Origin: Streptomyces umbrinus
GTDB lineage: Bacteria; Actinomycetota; Actinomycetes; Streptomycetales; Streptomycetaceae
Length of the DNA stretch: 64,000 nucleotides
Assembly: GCF_030817415.1 (NCBI RefSeq)
Contig: NZ_JAUSZI010000002.1
Span: 6,634,001-6,698,000 of the forward strand
Direction of reading: 5' to 3'
In this document: one piece after another, positions 1 to 7,876 of the stretch
Position numbering within the stretch: position 1 is the stretch's first letter
How the letters are laid out: each line of letters starts with the position of its first letter
Notes under the pieces: generated by a model
The model's input: the letters and a program-made list of their open reading frames with translations, nothing else
Told to the model about the DNA's origin: nothing
The model's database searches: none
Position numbers and translations under genes: made by a program

Positions 1-78
1 GTTGGACACGGACGCGGGGTCCAGTGGCGGAAGCCCCTGCCGTAACGGCTCGAGCATGGTCGATCCATTCGTCCCCAT
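1..78 (-). CDS. ATP-binding (anti-sigma-like HATPase) regulator, N-terminal fragment
   Basis: Partial gene running off the left edge; only 26 codons are present, reading MGTNGSTMLEPLRQGLPPLD and on. From memory this N-terminus is that of the Streptomyces single-domain HATPase_c proteins (RsbW/SpoIIAB-like ATP-binding regulators), which commonly sit divergent from an XRE/DUF5753 regulator, as here. A GGGAG sequence lies about 6 bases before the ATG. The catalytic N, G1 and G2 boxes would lie outside the window, so the family call rests on the N-terminal signature and on the neighbour. Confidence 0.62.
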   Translation of the reverse strand, partial: MGTNGSTMLEPLRQGLPPLDPASVSN

Positions 79-386
79 GCGAGGCACTCCCGGGGTTCGC
101 GGTCGTTGCGATGCAGCGGTGGCGCGAGACCATCGTTCCGAATGCGTTCGGCAGATGCAAGGGCAGATGCACGTGCACGTGCCCGAATTGGACCTTCCCA
201 TACCGCTTCTTGGTCATTTTTTCCGCGACCTTCTTGCCGCTTTTTTGTGTCTGGCTTGTCTTCTCCTTGTCGATTCCTGTGTGTCCCCGCTGAAACCTTG
301 CCGTTTCTGTAATCGAACGAGTACTGCTTGGAGTGTTTTAGTGGCAGACTGCGGCCCTTGAAGACGGGTTGGGGAGGCGGACGAAC
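79..386. other. Divergent intergenic region, relatively AT-rich, no gene seen
   Basis: This 308-base spacer separates the left-edge ATP-binding gene from the XRE regulator. The stretch from about 215 to 345 is rich in T runs, unusual in this genome, and probably holds the promoters of both divergent genes. Open frames crossing it lack the GC-ending codon bias of real genes. I see no tRNA, repeat or convincing terminator. Confidence 0.5.
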
Positions 387-1247
387 GTGAGCGCGCAGGA
401 GTCGGGATCGGTGGTACGGCGCATGCTGCTCGGCTCGCACCTGAGGCGGCTGCGGGAGTCGCGCGGCATCACCAGGGAAAAGGCCGGCTACTCGATCCGC
501 GCCTCCGAATCGAAGATCAGCCGTATGGAGTTGGGCCGGGTGAGCTTCAAGACGAGAGACGTCGAGGATCTGCTGACGCTCTACGGGATCGCCGACGAGG
601 CGGAGCGCACCTCCCTGCTCTCCCTCGCCAAGGAGGCCAACGTCGCGGGCTGGTGGCACAGTTACTCGGACGTCCTGCCCAGCTGGTTCCCGACGTACGT
701 CGGTCTGGAGGGCGCCGCGTCCCTGATCCGCTCCTACGAGGTCCAGTTCGTGCACGGCCTGCTGCAGACCGAGGCGTACGCGCACGCGGTCGTGGCGCGG
801 GGCATGAAGGGCGCGAGCGAGGCGGACATCGAGCGGCGCGTGGCACTGCGCCTGGAGCGCCAGAAGTACCTGGTGTCGGAGAGCGCCCCGGACTTCCACG
901 TCGTACTCGACGAGGCCGCGCTGCGACGCCCGTACGGCGACCGGGAGGTGATGCGGGGTCAGCTCCAGCACCTCATCGACATCTCCCAGCGTCCCAACGT
1001 GCGGCTGCAGGTCATGCCGTTCAGCTTCGGCGGGCACGCGGGCGAGAGCGGGGCCTTCACGGTGCTCAGCTTCCCCGAGTCCGACCTGTCCGACGTCGTG
1101 TACCTGGAGCAGCTCACCAGTGCGCTGTATCTGGACAAGCGCGAGGACGTCACCCAGTACGAGAAGGCGATGAAGGAGCTCCAGCAGGACAGCCCCGGTC
1201 CCGACGAGAGCCGTGACTTGCTCAGGGGTCTGCTGCAGCTCTCCTGA
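387..1247 (+). CDS. XRE-family helix-turn-helix regulator with DUF5753 domain
   Basis: A 286-residue DNA-binding regulator of the large Streptomyces family that partners DUF397 and ATP-binding proteins (WhiJ/AbaA-like loci). The helix-turn-helix is near residues 12-65 (SHLRRLRESRGITREKAGY, then SKISRMELGR). The rest is the DUF5753 sensor-like domain, with YVGLEGAASLIRSYE and FVHGLLQTEAYA. GTG at 387 is chosen because GGGGAGG at 371-377 lies 9 bases upstream; an in-frame TTG at 369 has no such site. It is divergent from the ATP-binding gene at the left edge. No DUF397 gene follows it here. Confidence 0.9.
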   Translation: MSAQESGSVVRRMLLGSHLRRLRESRGITREKAGYSIRASESKISRMELGRVSFKTRDVEDLLTLYGIADEAERTSLLSLAKEANVAGWWHSYSDVLPSWFPTYVGLEGAASLIRSYEVQFVHGLLQTEAYAHAVVARGMKGASEADIERRVALRLERQKYLVSESAPDFHVVLDEAALRRPYGDREVMRGQLQHLIDISQRPNVRLQVMPFSFGGHAGESGAFTVLSFPESDLSDVVYLEQLTSALYLDKREDVTQYEKAMKELQQDSPGPDESRDLLRGLLQLS

Positions 1248-1352
1248 ATCCGCTCTCCAACTCCCTTGAGACACCAGTACGATGACGTGTGATCAGACCG
1301 TGAAGATGATCGATCGGGTGTCTGCTGCGGCAGCAAGGGATTGAGGGATCAC

Positions 1353-2813
1353 ATGTCGTCCTACTTCACCGACCTGGCCCAGCAGTACATCGACGGCGAG
1401 TGGCGTCCCGGTACCGGCTCCTGGGACATCATCGACTTCAACCCGTACGACGGTGAGAAGCTCGCGTCGATCACGATAGCCACGGTCGACGAGGTGGATC
1501 AGGCCTACCGGGCCGCCGCCCGCGCCCAGAAGGAATGGGCCGCGACCAACCCGTACGCGCGTCGTGGCGTGTTCGAGAAGGCCCTGCGGATCATCGAGGA
1601 GCGCGAGCAGGAGATCGCCGAGGTGATCATCGCGGAGCTCGGCGGCACGCGTCTGAAGGCCGGCTTCGAACTGCACCTCGTCAAGGAGTTCCTGCGCGAG
1701 TCGGTCAACCTGGCGCTGCGGCCCGAGGGCAGGATCATCCCCTCGCCGGTCGACGGCAAGGAGAACCGCCTCTACCTCGTCCCCGTCGGCGTCGTCGGTG
1801 TGATCAGCCCCTTCAACTTCCCGTTGCTGCTGTCGCTGAAGTCCGTCGCTCCCGCCCTGGCCCTCGGCAACGGCGTGGTCCTCAAGCCGCACCAGAACAC
1901 CCCGATCGTGGGCGGTTCCCTGGTCGCGAAGATCTTCGAGGACGCGGGCCTTCCGGCCGGTCTGCTCAACGTCGTGATCACCGACATCGCGGAGATAGGC
2001 GACACCTTCATCGAGCACCCCGTCCCGAAGGTCATCTCCTTCACCGGCTCCGACAAGGTCGGCCGCCACGTCGCCACCGTCTGCGCCGCGAACTTCAAGC
2101 GCTCCGTCCTCGAACTCGGCGGCAACAGCGCGCTGGTGGTCCTGGACGACGCGGACATCGACTACGCCGTGGACGCCGCGGTCTTCAGCCGGTACGTGCA
2201 CCAGGGCCAGGTCTGCATGGCCGCGAACCGCGTCCTCGTGGACCGCTCGATCGAGGCCGAGTTCACCGAGAAGTTCGTCGCCAAGGTGAAGACCCTCAAG
2301 GTCGGCGACCCGAGCGACCCGCAGACGGTCATCGGCCCGCTCATCAACTCCTCGCAGGCGGACTCCGTTTCGGGCGTCGTGACCCAGGCGATCGCCGAGG
2401 GCGCCACCGCCCTCGTGCACGGCACCGCCACCGACAACCTCGTCGAGCCGTCCGTCCTGACCGGCCTGCCCGCCGACTCGGACATCCTCCGCCAGGAGAT
2501 CTTCGGACCCGTGGCGCTCCTCGTCCCGTTCGACGGCGAGGAGGAGGCCGTGCGGATCGTCAACGACACCCCGTACGGGCTGAGCGGCGCCGTGCACACC
2601 GCCGACGTCGAGCGCGGTGTCTCCTTCGCCAAGCAGATCGACACGGGCATGTTCCACGTGAACGACGGCACCGTGCACGACGAGCCGCTGGTCGACTTCG
2701 GCGGCGAGAAGTCCTCGGGCGTCGGCCGGCTGAACGGCGAGTCGACGGTCGGCGCCTTCACCACCCAGAAGTGGATCTCGGTACAGCACGGGCGCAGCTT
2801 CTTCCCGTTCTGA
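1353..2813 (+). CDS. NAD(P)-dependent aldehyde dehydrogenase
   Basis: A 486-residue aldehyde dehydrogenase superfamily enzyme, full length for the family, predicted to oxidise an aldehyde to its acid in the cytosol. Visible motifs are GVISPFNFPL (coenzyme-binding region), the general-base glutamate in VLELGGNS near residue 252, the catalytic cysteine in HQGQVCMAANR near residue 286, and EIFGPVALLVPF. The N-terminal half resembles benzaldehyde/vanillin-type dehydrogenases, but the substrate cannot be read from sequence. ATG at 1353 follows a GAGG site; TTG at 1341 is the alternative. It is monocistronic and followed by a strong hairpin. Confidence 0.9.
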   Translation: MSSYFTDLAQQYIDGEWRPGTGSWDIIDFNPYDGEKLASITIATVDEVDQAYRAAARAQKEWAATNPYARRGVFEKALRIIEEREQEIAEVIIAELGGTRLKAGFELHLVKEFLRESVNLALRPEGRIIPSPVDGKENRLYLVPVGVVGVISPFNFPLLLSLKSVAPALALGNGVVLKPHQNTPIVGGSLVAKIFEDAGLPAGLLNVVITDIAEIGDTFIEHPVPKVISFTGSDKVGRHVATVCAANFKRSVLELGGNSALVVLDDADIDYAVDAAVFSRYVHQGQVCMAANRVLVDRSIEAEFTEKFVAKVKTLKVGDPSDPQTVIGPLINSSQADSVSGVVTQAIAEGATALVHGTATDNLVEPSVLTGLPADSDILRQEIFGPVALLVPFDGEEEAVRIVNDTPYGLSGAVHTADVERGVSFAKQIDTGMFHVNDGTVHDEPLVDFGGEKSSGVGRLNGESTVGAFTTQKWISVQHGRSFFPF

Positions 2814-2829
2814 CCTGCCAACTCCCTTA

Positions 2830-2865
2830 CGGGGCGCCCCTGCCGGCTTCGGCGGGGGCGCCCCG
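2830..2865. terminator. Hairpin terminator between convergent genes
   Basis: A 16-base stem (CGGGGCGCCCCTGCCG pairing with CGGCGGGGGCGCCCCG, one wobble) closes on a short GCTT loop. It lies between the aldehyde dehydrogenase and the convergent FAD monooxygenase, so it could serve both strands. There is no T-run, as usual for Streptomyces hairpins. Confidence 0.75.
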
Positions 2866-2893
2866 TGCCGCGTTTCGGTGTGCACGGCCCGCC

Positions 2894-4126
2894 TCAGCGG
2901 CGGCTGAGCAGGTAGGCGTCCGGCCCGTACGCGGCGGCGATGTCCTGCGCCGGGATGCCGAGCATCGTGGAGAACGCCGTCACCACCGGCAGATGGGCCG
3001 CGCCGGGCTCGTCACCGGTGAGGAGGTCCCCGACCGCGTCGCGGAGCGCGGGGCTGAGGCGAAGCTGGTCGACGGCCATCCTGGCCGTCTGCGCGGTGCC
3101 CGGCTCCTGACGGCTCAGCAGGCGGTAGAGCGCCATCGCCACCCGCCCGGTGGCCGCTCCCGCTCCCGCGTGCTCCCGGGCGTACGCCTCGGCAGAGCCG
3201 TGCGCGGCGAGGCTCAGCGCGTCCTGGATGCCGAGGGTCGTGCCGGCCGCGAGGATCGGGTGGATGTGCCCGACCGCGTCACCGACCAGCGCGAGCCGGC
3301 CCTGTCCGTAGTGCACGCGGGGGCGAAATCCGGTCGCGGACCACGTCAGCCGGCCCGCCGCCAGGGCGTCGGCCAGCGGCCGCCGCAGCACCTCCGGCAT
3401 CAGCGGCACGAAATGACGGTGCAGATACGCGTGCAGCGCGGGCGGTCGCGGATGCGTCGGGGGTACGTCGAGGACCACCCGGATCGCGTCGGGAGCGATG
3501 GAATAGATGGCCACACCGTGCCCGGGCACCTCGCTCGCGACCTGGAAGAACTCGTAGACCGGCAGCCCAGGCCCTTCGAGCACGACACCGGCCGAGTGCG
3601 ACACGACGGTCTGCGGGGTGTGCCCGAACAGCGCGCGGCGGACACCGGAGGAGCGGCCGTCCGCCGCCACCACGAGATCGGCGCGCAGCCGCGTCTCCTG
3701 CCCGTCGCGGGTCAGCCGGACCGTGCCGTCCGGTGTGGCCGCCGTGACACGGGCGCAGGTGAGCACCTCCACCCCGGGCCGCTCCACGACACTGTCCCGC
3801 AGCGCGTCCACCAGCTCAGCGTGGGGCATGGACACGGCCCGCATGCCCCGCCGGTACGGCACCACGACCGGCTCGTGCCCCTCGTCGGCCAGGTGCATGC
3901 TGACGCCCGTACCCCGGACGTGGCCGCCCTCCGGAAGCACCAGGCCCCAGCGCAGCAGCACGTCCGCCGCGGACGGATGCAGCCATTCCACGGCGAACGG
4001 CGAGGCGGGCCCCCGCTCCATGCGCTCGACCACCACAACCCGGGCACCGCGGTCGGCCAACGCGTGCGCGGCGGCGCAGCCGACCGGGCCGGCCCCCACG
4101 ACGATCGCGTCCACGGAATCGCTCAT
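2894..4126 (-). CDS. FAD-dependent monooxygenase (UbiH/PheA type)
   Basis: A 410-residue flavoprotein of the p-hydroxybenzoate-hydroxylase-like fold. It shows the N-terminal FAD dinucleotide motif VVGAGPVGCAAAHALADRG (residues about 9-27), the second motif DLVVAADGRSSGVRRALFG, and the third motif LVGDAVGHIHPILAAGTTLG. It should use NAD(P)H and O2 to hydroxylate or epoxidise an organic substrate, or reduce a double bond as in geranylgeranyl-reductase relatives. ATG at 4126 begins MSDSVDAIVV; further upstream the frame is compositionally poor. It is divergent from the terpene-synthase/cis-prenyltransferase fusion, which makes an isoprenoid substrate a reasonable guess only. Confidence 0.86.
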   Translation of the reverse strand: MSDSVDAIVVGAGPVGCAAAHALADRGARVVVVERMERGPASPFAVEWLHPSAADVLLRWGLVLPEGGHVRGTGVSMHLADEGHEPVVVPYRRGMRAVSMPHAELVDALRDSVVERPGVEVLTCARVTAATPDGTVRLTRDGQETRLRADLVVAADGRSSGVRRALFGHTPQTVVSHSAGVVLEGPGLPVYEFFQVASEVPGHGVAIYSIAPDAIRVVLDVPPTHPRPPALHAYLHRHFVPLMPEVLRRPLADALAAGRLTWSATGFRPRVHYGQGRLALVGDAVGHIHPILAAGTTLGIQDALSLAAHGSAEAYAREHAGAGAATGRVAMALYRLLSRQEPGTAQTARMAVDQLRLSPALRDAVGDLLTGDEPGAAHLPVVTAFSTMLGIPAQDIAAAYGPDAYLLSRR

Positions 4127-4460
4127 GCCTGGCTCACATCCCGGGCTGGCGCCCTGTGTTGAAGGTGCGTCACTGTTTGTGACCGATCGCCTACGGAACC
4201 TAACCCATGTCCGTTCTCCGCCCCGGCGGCGTACCACGATCGGGCGAGAAGGTCGCCGAGCCCGCGCGGCGCGTCGACGGGACCGGTAGGAAGGGGGCAC
4301 CGTCGGGTGGCGCACCAGGCCGTTCCGAGGGCCGTGCAGGGTCGTTGAGAGAGTGCCGCACCAGGCCGGTCCGTGGGCCGTTCCGGGGCCGACGGCGACC
4401 GCTTTTCCGACCTATCGCCAGGCGTGACGTACGACGTGACGGCTGTGAAAGAAGGGCTCC
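4127..4460. other. Divergent promoter region between monooxygenase and prenyltransferase fusion
   Basis: This 334-base spacer holds the start regions of two divergent genes. I see no credible gene in it: frames lack GC3 bias. A ribosome-binding-like AAGAAGGG at about 4449-4456 belongs to the fusion gene. No obvious operator palindrome was found. Confidence 0.45.
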
Positions 4461-6314
4461 TTGTCCCCCGTTCTCCCTCAGCCCGCCGCCCCCGACCCTG
4501 CCTCCGCCCCCGACATCGCCGCCGCCTACGCGTCCTGCCGACGGCTGGTGAGGTCCTCCCGCTCCGTCGAGTACTCCGTCATGCAGCTGATGCCGGCCGC
4601 GCTGCGCCCCGCGTGCTGGGCCATGTACGCGGCCGCCGTGACGACCGACGCCCTCGTCGACGACGAGGAGGGCAGCCCGGCCGAGCGCGCCGCGAGACTG
4701 CAGGCCTGGGTGGACGCCCTGCGCGCGGAGCTCGCGGAGACGGGGTCCTCAGTTGTAGGACCGTCGGCCGGGGGGCCCTCCCGCGCGGGGCGGTCCCACG
4801 GGCCCGGGGGTGATGACCCGGACCGTGGCGATCCGGTCCGCCGCGCACTCGCGGACACCATCCGAACGTGGCAACTCGACGTCGAGACGTTGACGCCCGT
4901 CTTCACCGCGCTGCGCGAGGACGCCTCGGGCCGCCGCCCACAGACCTGGCGCGAGTGGAGCCTGCGCACCCAGGCGGAGAACACCCCGTGGGCGATGTGG
5001 TGCCTGACTCTCCTGACCCGCGCCGGAGTTCCCACCACGGTCCGCCAGGAACACCTGGAGGCCATGCCCGCCTTCCTCGACGGCCTCTACCTCACCGACA
5101 CCTTTACCGATCTGGCGTCCGACCTCGGCCGCGGCATCCTGACGCTCCCGGAGGAGGCCCTCGCGGCCCACGGGGTCCCCGAGGCCGACCTCCTCGCCCG
5201 CCGCTGGACACCGCCCGTCGAGGCACTGATCGCCGGCCTGACGGAACGGGCCGACGACTGGCTGGAGCAGCCCGCGCTGCAGCGGGGCGTGCACCCGGGG
5301 ATGGCCGTCCTGCTCCGCACCTCGACCGACCTCTTCCGGGCCCGCGTCCGCACCGCCCGCCGGCTCGGCCCCGCGCTGCTGCACCGCACCGCCGAACTGT
5401 CCCCGGCCGTACGGCTGCGGCTGCTCGCCCCCGCCCGCGTCCGTGCCGTACGCGCCTGGCGCCGGGCCGCGCTCGTACAGCCGGCCGAGCCCGTGGTGGT
5501 CCTGCCCGAGCCCAGGCGCGAGGCCGACCCGGCGTTCCTCCCGCCGGTCCCGCCCCGCCCCCACCCGAGCGGGGAGTGCGCGCCGGACATCCCCGCGGAG
5601 CGGCTTCCCCGGCACGTGGGCGTCATCATGGACGGCAACGGCCGCTGGGCCGCCCAGCAGGGACTGCCGCGCAGCGAGGGCCACCGCGTCGGCTCGGACG
5701 CCACCCGCGACGTCGTCCACGGGGCGCTGGAGCTCGGTCTGAGCCATCTGACGCTCTACGCGTTCTCCACCGAGAACTGGCGGCGCGACGCGAGCGAGGT
5801 CGCCCGGCTGTTCCGCACCATGCACGACACCCTGCGCGACTCGGACCTGCGCTCCCTGGACGTCCGTCTGCGCTGGGCGGGCAGTCCCGAGGGGCTCCCG
5901 GTGGACCTGGTCGACGCGCTCCGGCAGAGCGCGCGCGACAGCCGTCACCGGACCGGGCTGACGCTCACGCTGTGCGTCAACTACGGGGGCCGCGCCGAAC
6001 TCGTCCAGGCAGCGGCGGGGTTGGCCCGCGCGGCAGCGGCGGGCGAGCTGGACCCGGACCATATCGACGAACGCCTCCTCGCCGCCCATCTGCCGCACCC
6101 CCACCTCCCGGAGGTCGACCTGCTGTGGCGCACCGGCGGTGAACACCGGATCTCCAACTTCCTGCCCTGGCACCTCAGTTACAGCGAGCTCCACTTCACC
6201 GACACGCTGTGGCCCGAGGTCGACCGCCGGGACCTGTGGCGGGCGGTCGGCACGTACACACAGCGCAGGCGACGGCACGGGGCCGCGCCGGTCGTGGAGG
6301 GCACGAGGGTCTGA
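4461..6314 (+). CDS. Fusion of squalene/phytoene-synthase-like domain with cis-prenyltransferase (UppS family)
   Basis: A 617-residue two-domain protein. Residues about 20-330 resemble squalene/phytoene synthases: RSVEYSVMQLMPAALRP leads to the first Asp motif D63-ALV-D67, and the second Asp motif D217-LAS-D221 sits in TDTFTDLASDLGRGILTLP. Residues about 378-610 are a complete undecaprenyl-diphosphate-synthase-like domain: HVGVIMDGNGRWA (catalytic D391), LTLYAFSTENWRR, and RTGGEHRISNFLPW with LHFTDTLWP. A proline-rich linker (about 345-375) joins them. Typical UppS is about 250 residues and squalene synthases about 300, so this is a true fusion of two prenyl enzymes. TTG start with AAGAAGGG upstream. 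Likely role: make a cis-prenyl diphosphate and condense or cyclise it; activity is inferred. Confidence 0.85.
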   Translation: MSPVLPQPAAPDPASAPDIAAAYASCRRLVRSSRSVEYSVMQLMPAALRPACWAMYAAAVTTDALVDDEEGSPAERAARLQAWVDALRAELAETGSSVVGPSAGGPSRAGRSHGPGGDDPDRGDPVRRALADTIRTWQLDVETLTPVFTALREDASGRRPQTWREWSLRTQAENTPWAMWCLTLLTRAGVPTTVRQEHLEAMPAFLDGLYLTDTFTDLASDLGRGILTLPEEALAAHGVPEADLLARRWTPPVEALIAGLTERADDWLEQPALQRGVHPGMAVLLRTSTDLFRARVRTARRLGPALLHRTAELSPAVRLRLLAPARVRAVRAWRRAALVQPAEPVVVLPEPRREADPAFLPPVPPRPHPSGECAPDIPAERLPRHVGVIMDGNGRWAAQQGLPRSEGHRVGSDATRDVVHGALELGLSHLTLYAFSTENWRRDASEVARLFRTMHDTLRDSDLRSLDVRLRWAGSPEGLPVDLVDALRQSARDSRHRTGLTLTLCVNYGGRAELVQAAAGLARAAAAGELDPDHIDERLLAAHLPHPHLPEVDLLWRTGGEHRISNFLPWHLSYSELHFTDTLWPEVDRRDLWRAVGTYTQRRRRHGAAPVVEGTRV

Positions 6315-6366
6315 AGTCCCGGCATTCCGCCCGGAGTCCCGGAGTCCCGGAATTCCGCCCGGAGTC
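6315..6366 (+). repeat. Two 24-bp direct repeats after the prenyltransferase fusion gene
   Basis: AGTCCCGG(C/A)ATTCCGCCCGGAGTC occurs at 6315-6338 and 6343-6366, differing at one base. It starts directly after the stop codon and is followed by CTCTTTTTGAGG. It could form alternative hairpins at the 3' end of the transcript. Confidence 0.6.
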
Positions 6367-6455
6367 GGCTCTTTTTGAGGACAGAAGCTGTCCGCAAGGG
6401 TCCGTAACTTGGTTGATGTCAGCAGGCAAGAGGACCCGATGAGAGGCGGCCACCC

Positions 6456-7004
6456 ATGGTCATGCACGTGCACGCGGAGGCTCACGGCGACGAGCGCGGG
6501 GCGCTGCTCGCCTTCCTGGACGAGCAGCGCGGGGGCATCCGCCGCACGTTGCTCGGCCTGACCGACGAGCAGGCCGCGACCCGGCCGAGCGCCAGCGAAC
6601 TCTCGCTCTCCGGGCTGCTCAAGCACGTCGCCGAGACCGAGCAGGGCTGGCTGTCGCGGGCCCGGCAGGTGGCGCCCGACATCCAGCGCTCCGAGGAGAA
6701 CTGGGGCGACAGCTTCCGGCTCGTCGGCGACGAGACCGTCGAGTCGATGCTCGCCCACTGGGACAAGATCGCCCGGCAGACCGAGGACTTCATCCGGACC
6801 GTGCCCAGCCTGAACGACACCTTCCCGCTGCCCGACGAGCCCTGGTTCCCGGACGACGAGACCGTGTCCATGCGCTGGGTGATGCTCCGCCTGATCGCGG
6901 AGATGGCCCGGCACGCCGGCCACGCCGACGTCATCCGCGAGTCCCTGGACGGGAAGACCGCCTTCGAACTGGTCGCGCAGGAGCAGGGAGCCTCCTGGGG
7001 GTGA
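6456..7004 (+). CDS. DinB-family / DUF664 putative thiol-dependent metalloenzyme
   Basis: A 182-residue four-helix-bundle protein of the DinB/DUF664 group, which in actinobacteria includes mycothiol-dependent transferases and detoxification enzymes. The expected metal-ligand histidines appear in LLKHVAETEQGW (about residue 54) and in MARHAGHADVIRESLDG near the C-terminus, so the triad looks intact. GAGAGG about 9 bases before ATG 6456 supports the start; a second ATG two codons later is possible. It lies between the prenyl fusion gene and a PadR gene. Substrate unknown. Confidence 0.82.
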   Translation: MVMHVHAEAHGDERGALLAFLDEQRGGIRRTLLGLTDEQAATRPSASELSLSGLLKHVAETEQGWLSRARQVAPDIQRSEENWGDSFRLVGDETVESMLAHWDKIARQTEDFIRTVPSLNDTFPLPDEPWFPDDETVSMRWVMLRLIAEMARHAGHADVIRESLDGKTAFELVAQEQGASWG

Positions 7005-7080
7005 GTCCGGGGGGCGCCGGGGGGTGGCCTGGGGGTGAGGCGCCACCCGGCCCCGGGGAGGCGGGCCATACGCTGGCTCC

Positions 7081-7722
7081 ATGTCAGCGATCCGTCTCCT
7101 CGTGCTCGGCGCCGTGCGCCAGCACGGCCGGGCCCACGGCTACCAGGTGCGCAACGACCTGGAGTACTGGGGCGCGCACGAGTGGTCCAACGCCAAGCCG
7201 GGCTCGATCTACCACGCGCTCAAGCAGATGGCGAAGCAGGAACTGCTGCTCGCCCACGAGATCGCGCCCTCCACGGCCGGCGGCCCGCCGCGCACCGAGT
7301 ACGAGATCACGGAGGCGGGCACCGAGGAGTACCTCACGCTGGTGCGCCACTACCTCACCGCGTACGACCAGAAGCCGGACGTGCTCACCGCCGCGCTCGG
7401 ATTCATGGTCGATCTGGACCGCGAGGAGGTCCTCGAACTGCTCGAGGAGCGAGTGCGCGCCATAGAGGAGTGGCGCAAGGGCGTCACCGAGTACTACACG
7501 CCCGAGGAAGGCCCCGAACAGCTGGGCCACATCGGCGAGATCATGAACTTCTGGGTCACCTCCGCGGACACCGGCGCCCAGTGGACCCGTGGCCTGATCG
7601 AGCGGATCAGGGGCGGCGCGTACGTCTTCTCCGGCGAGGGGGATCCGTTCGTGGGGGTGCTGGCGGAGGACGAGGAGAACCCGTACGCGACGGGGGAGTC
7701 CCATCCAGGGGATGCGGGCTGA
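7081..7722 (+). CDS. PadR-family transcriptional regulator
   Basis: A 213-residue PadR regulator with an N-terminal winged helix (IRLLVLGAVRQHGRAHGYQVRNDLE, then GSIYHALKQM and GPPRTEYEITEAG) and a C-terminal helical dimerisation domain. Such proteins repress neighbouring multidrug ABC exporters and release DNA on drug binding. The next two genes encode a DrrAB-type exporter, and twin palindromic sites lie between. No Shine-Dalgarno precedes the ATG; TACGCT ends 6 bases before it, suggesting a leaderless transcript. Confidence 0.92.
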   Translation: MSAIRLLVLGAVRQHGRAHGYQVRNDLEYWGAHEWSNAKPGSIYHALKQMAKQELLLAHEIAPSTAGGPPRTEYEITEAGTEEYLTLVRHYLTAYDQKPDVLTAALGFMVDLDREEVLELLEERVRAIEEWRKGVTEYYTPEEGPEQLGHIGEIMNFWVTSADTGAQWTRGLIERIRGGAYVFSGEGDPFVGVLAEDEENPYATGESHPGDAG

Positions 7723-7786
7723 GCGGACCGGTGTGTGTGTGAGGGGCGCGCGTTCAGCGGGTTCGGCGGGTTCGGAGAATTTGCGC

Positions 7787-7802
7787 TAATCAAGTTTGAC
7801 TA
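7787..7802. promoter_or_regulatory. Candidate PadR operator, site 1
   Basis: TAATCAAGTTTGACTA is an inverted repeat (TCAA-GT-TTGA core) between padR and the exporter genes. A second near-identical copy in opposite orientation is centred 53 bp downstream. Confidence 0.7.
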
Positions 7803-7839
7803 AGCGTCCGGGCGGGCATACGGTTCACCGGCGCACTAG

Positions 7840-7855
7840 TAGTCAAGTTTGATTA
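7840..7855. promoter_or_regulatory. Candidate PadR operator, site 2
   Basis: TAGTCAAGTTTGATTA matches the reverse complement of site 1 except at the two central bases. It ends about 21 bases before the ATG of the ABC ATPase, where a bound repressor could block transcription. Confidence 0.7.
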
Positions 7856-7876
7856 CCCTGAAGTGAAGGGAGCCCG

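Noticed and set aside
2..361. Plus-strand frames at the left edge
   Set aside because: They overlap the recognised minus-strand ATP-binding gene start and an AT-rich promoter region, with no family match.
1293..2885. Long minus-strand frame opposite the aldehyde dehydrogenase
   Set aside because: It mirrors the codon pattern of the real gene; such antisense frames are common in very GC-rich DNA and this one has no family features.
1535..4162. 875-codon plus-strand frame across two genes
   Set aside because: It crosses a terminator hairpin and the opposite-strand monooxygenase, is Arg/Pro-rich and matches no family.
4749..7082. 777-codon minus-strand frame
   Set aside because: It lies opposite two well-supported genes and has typical antisense composition.
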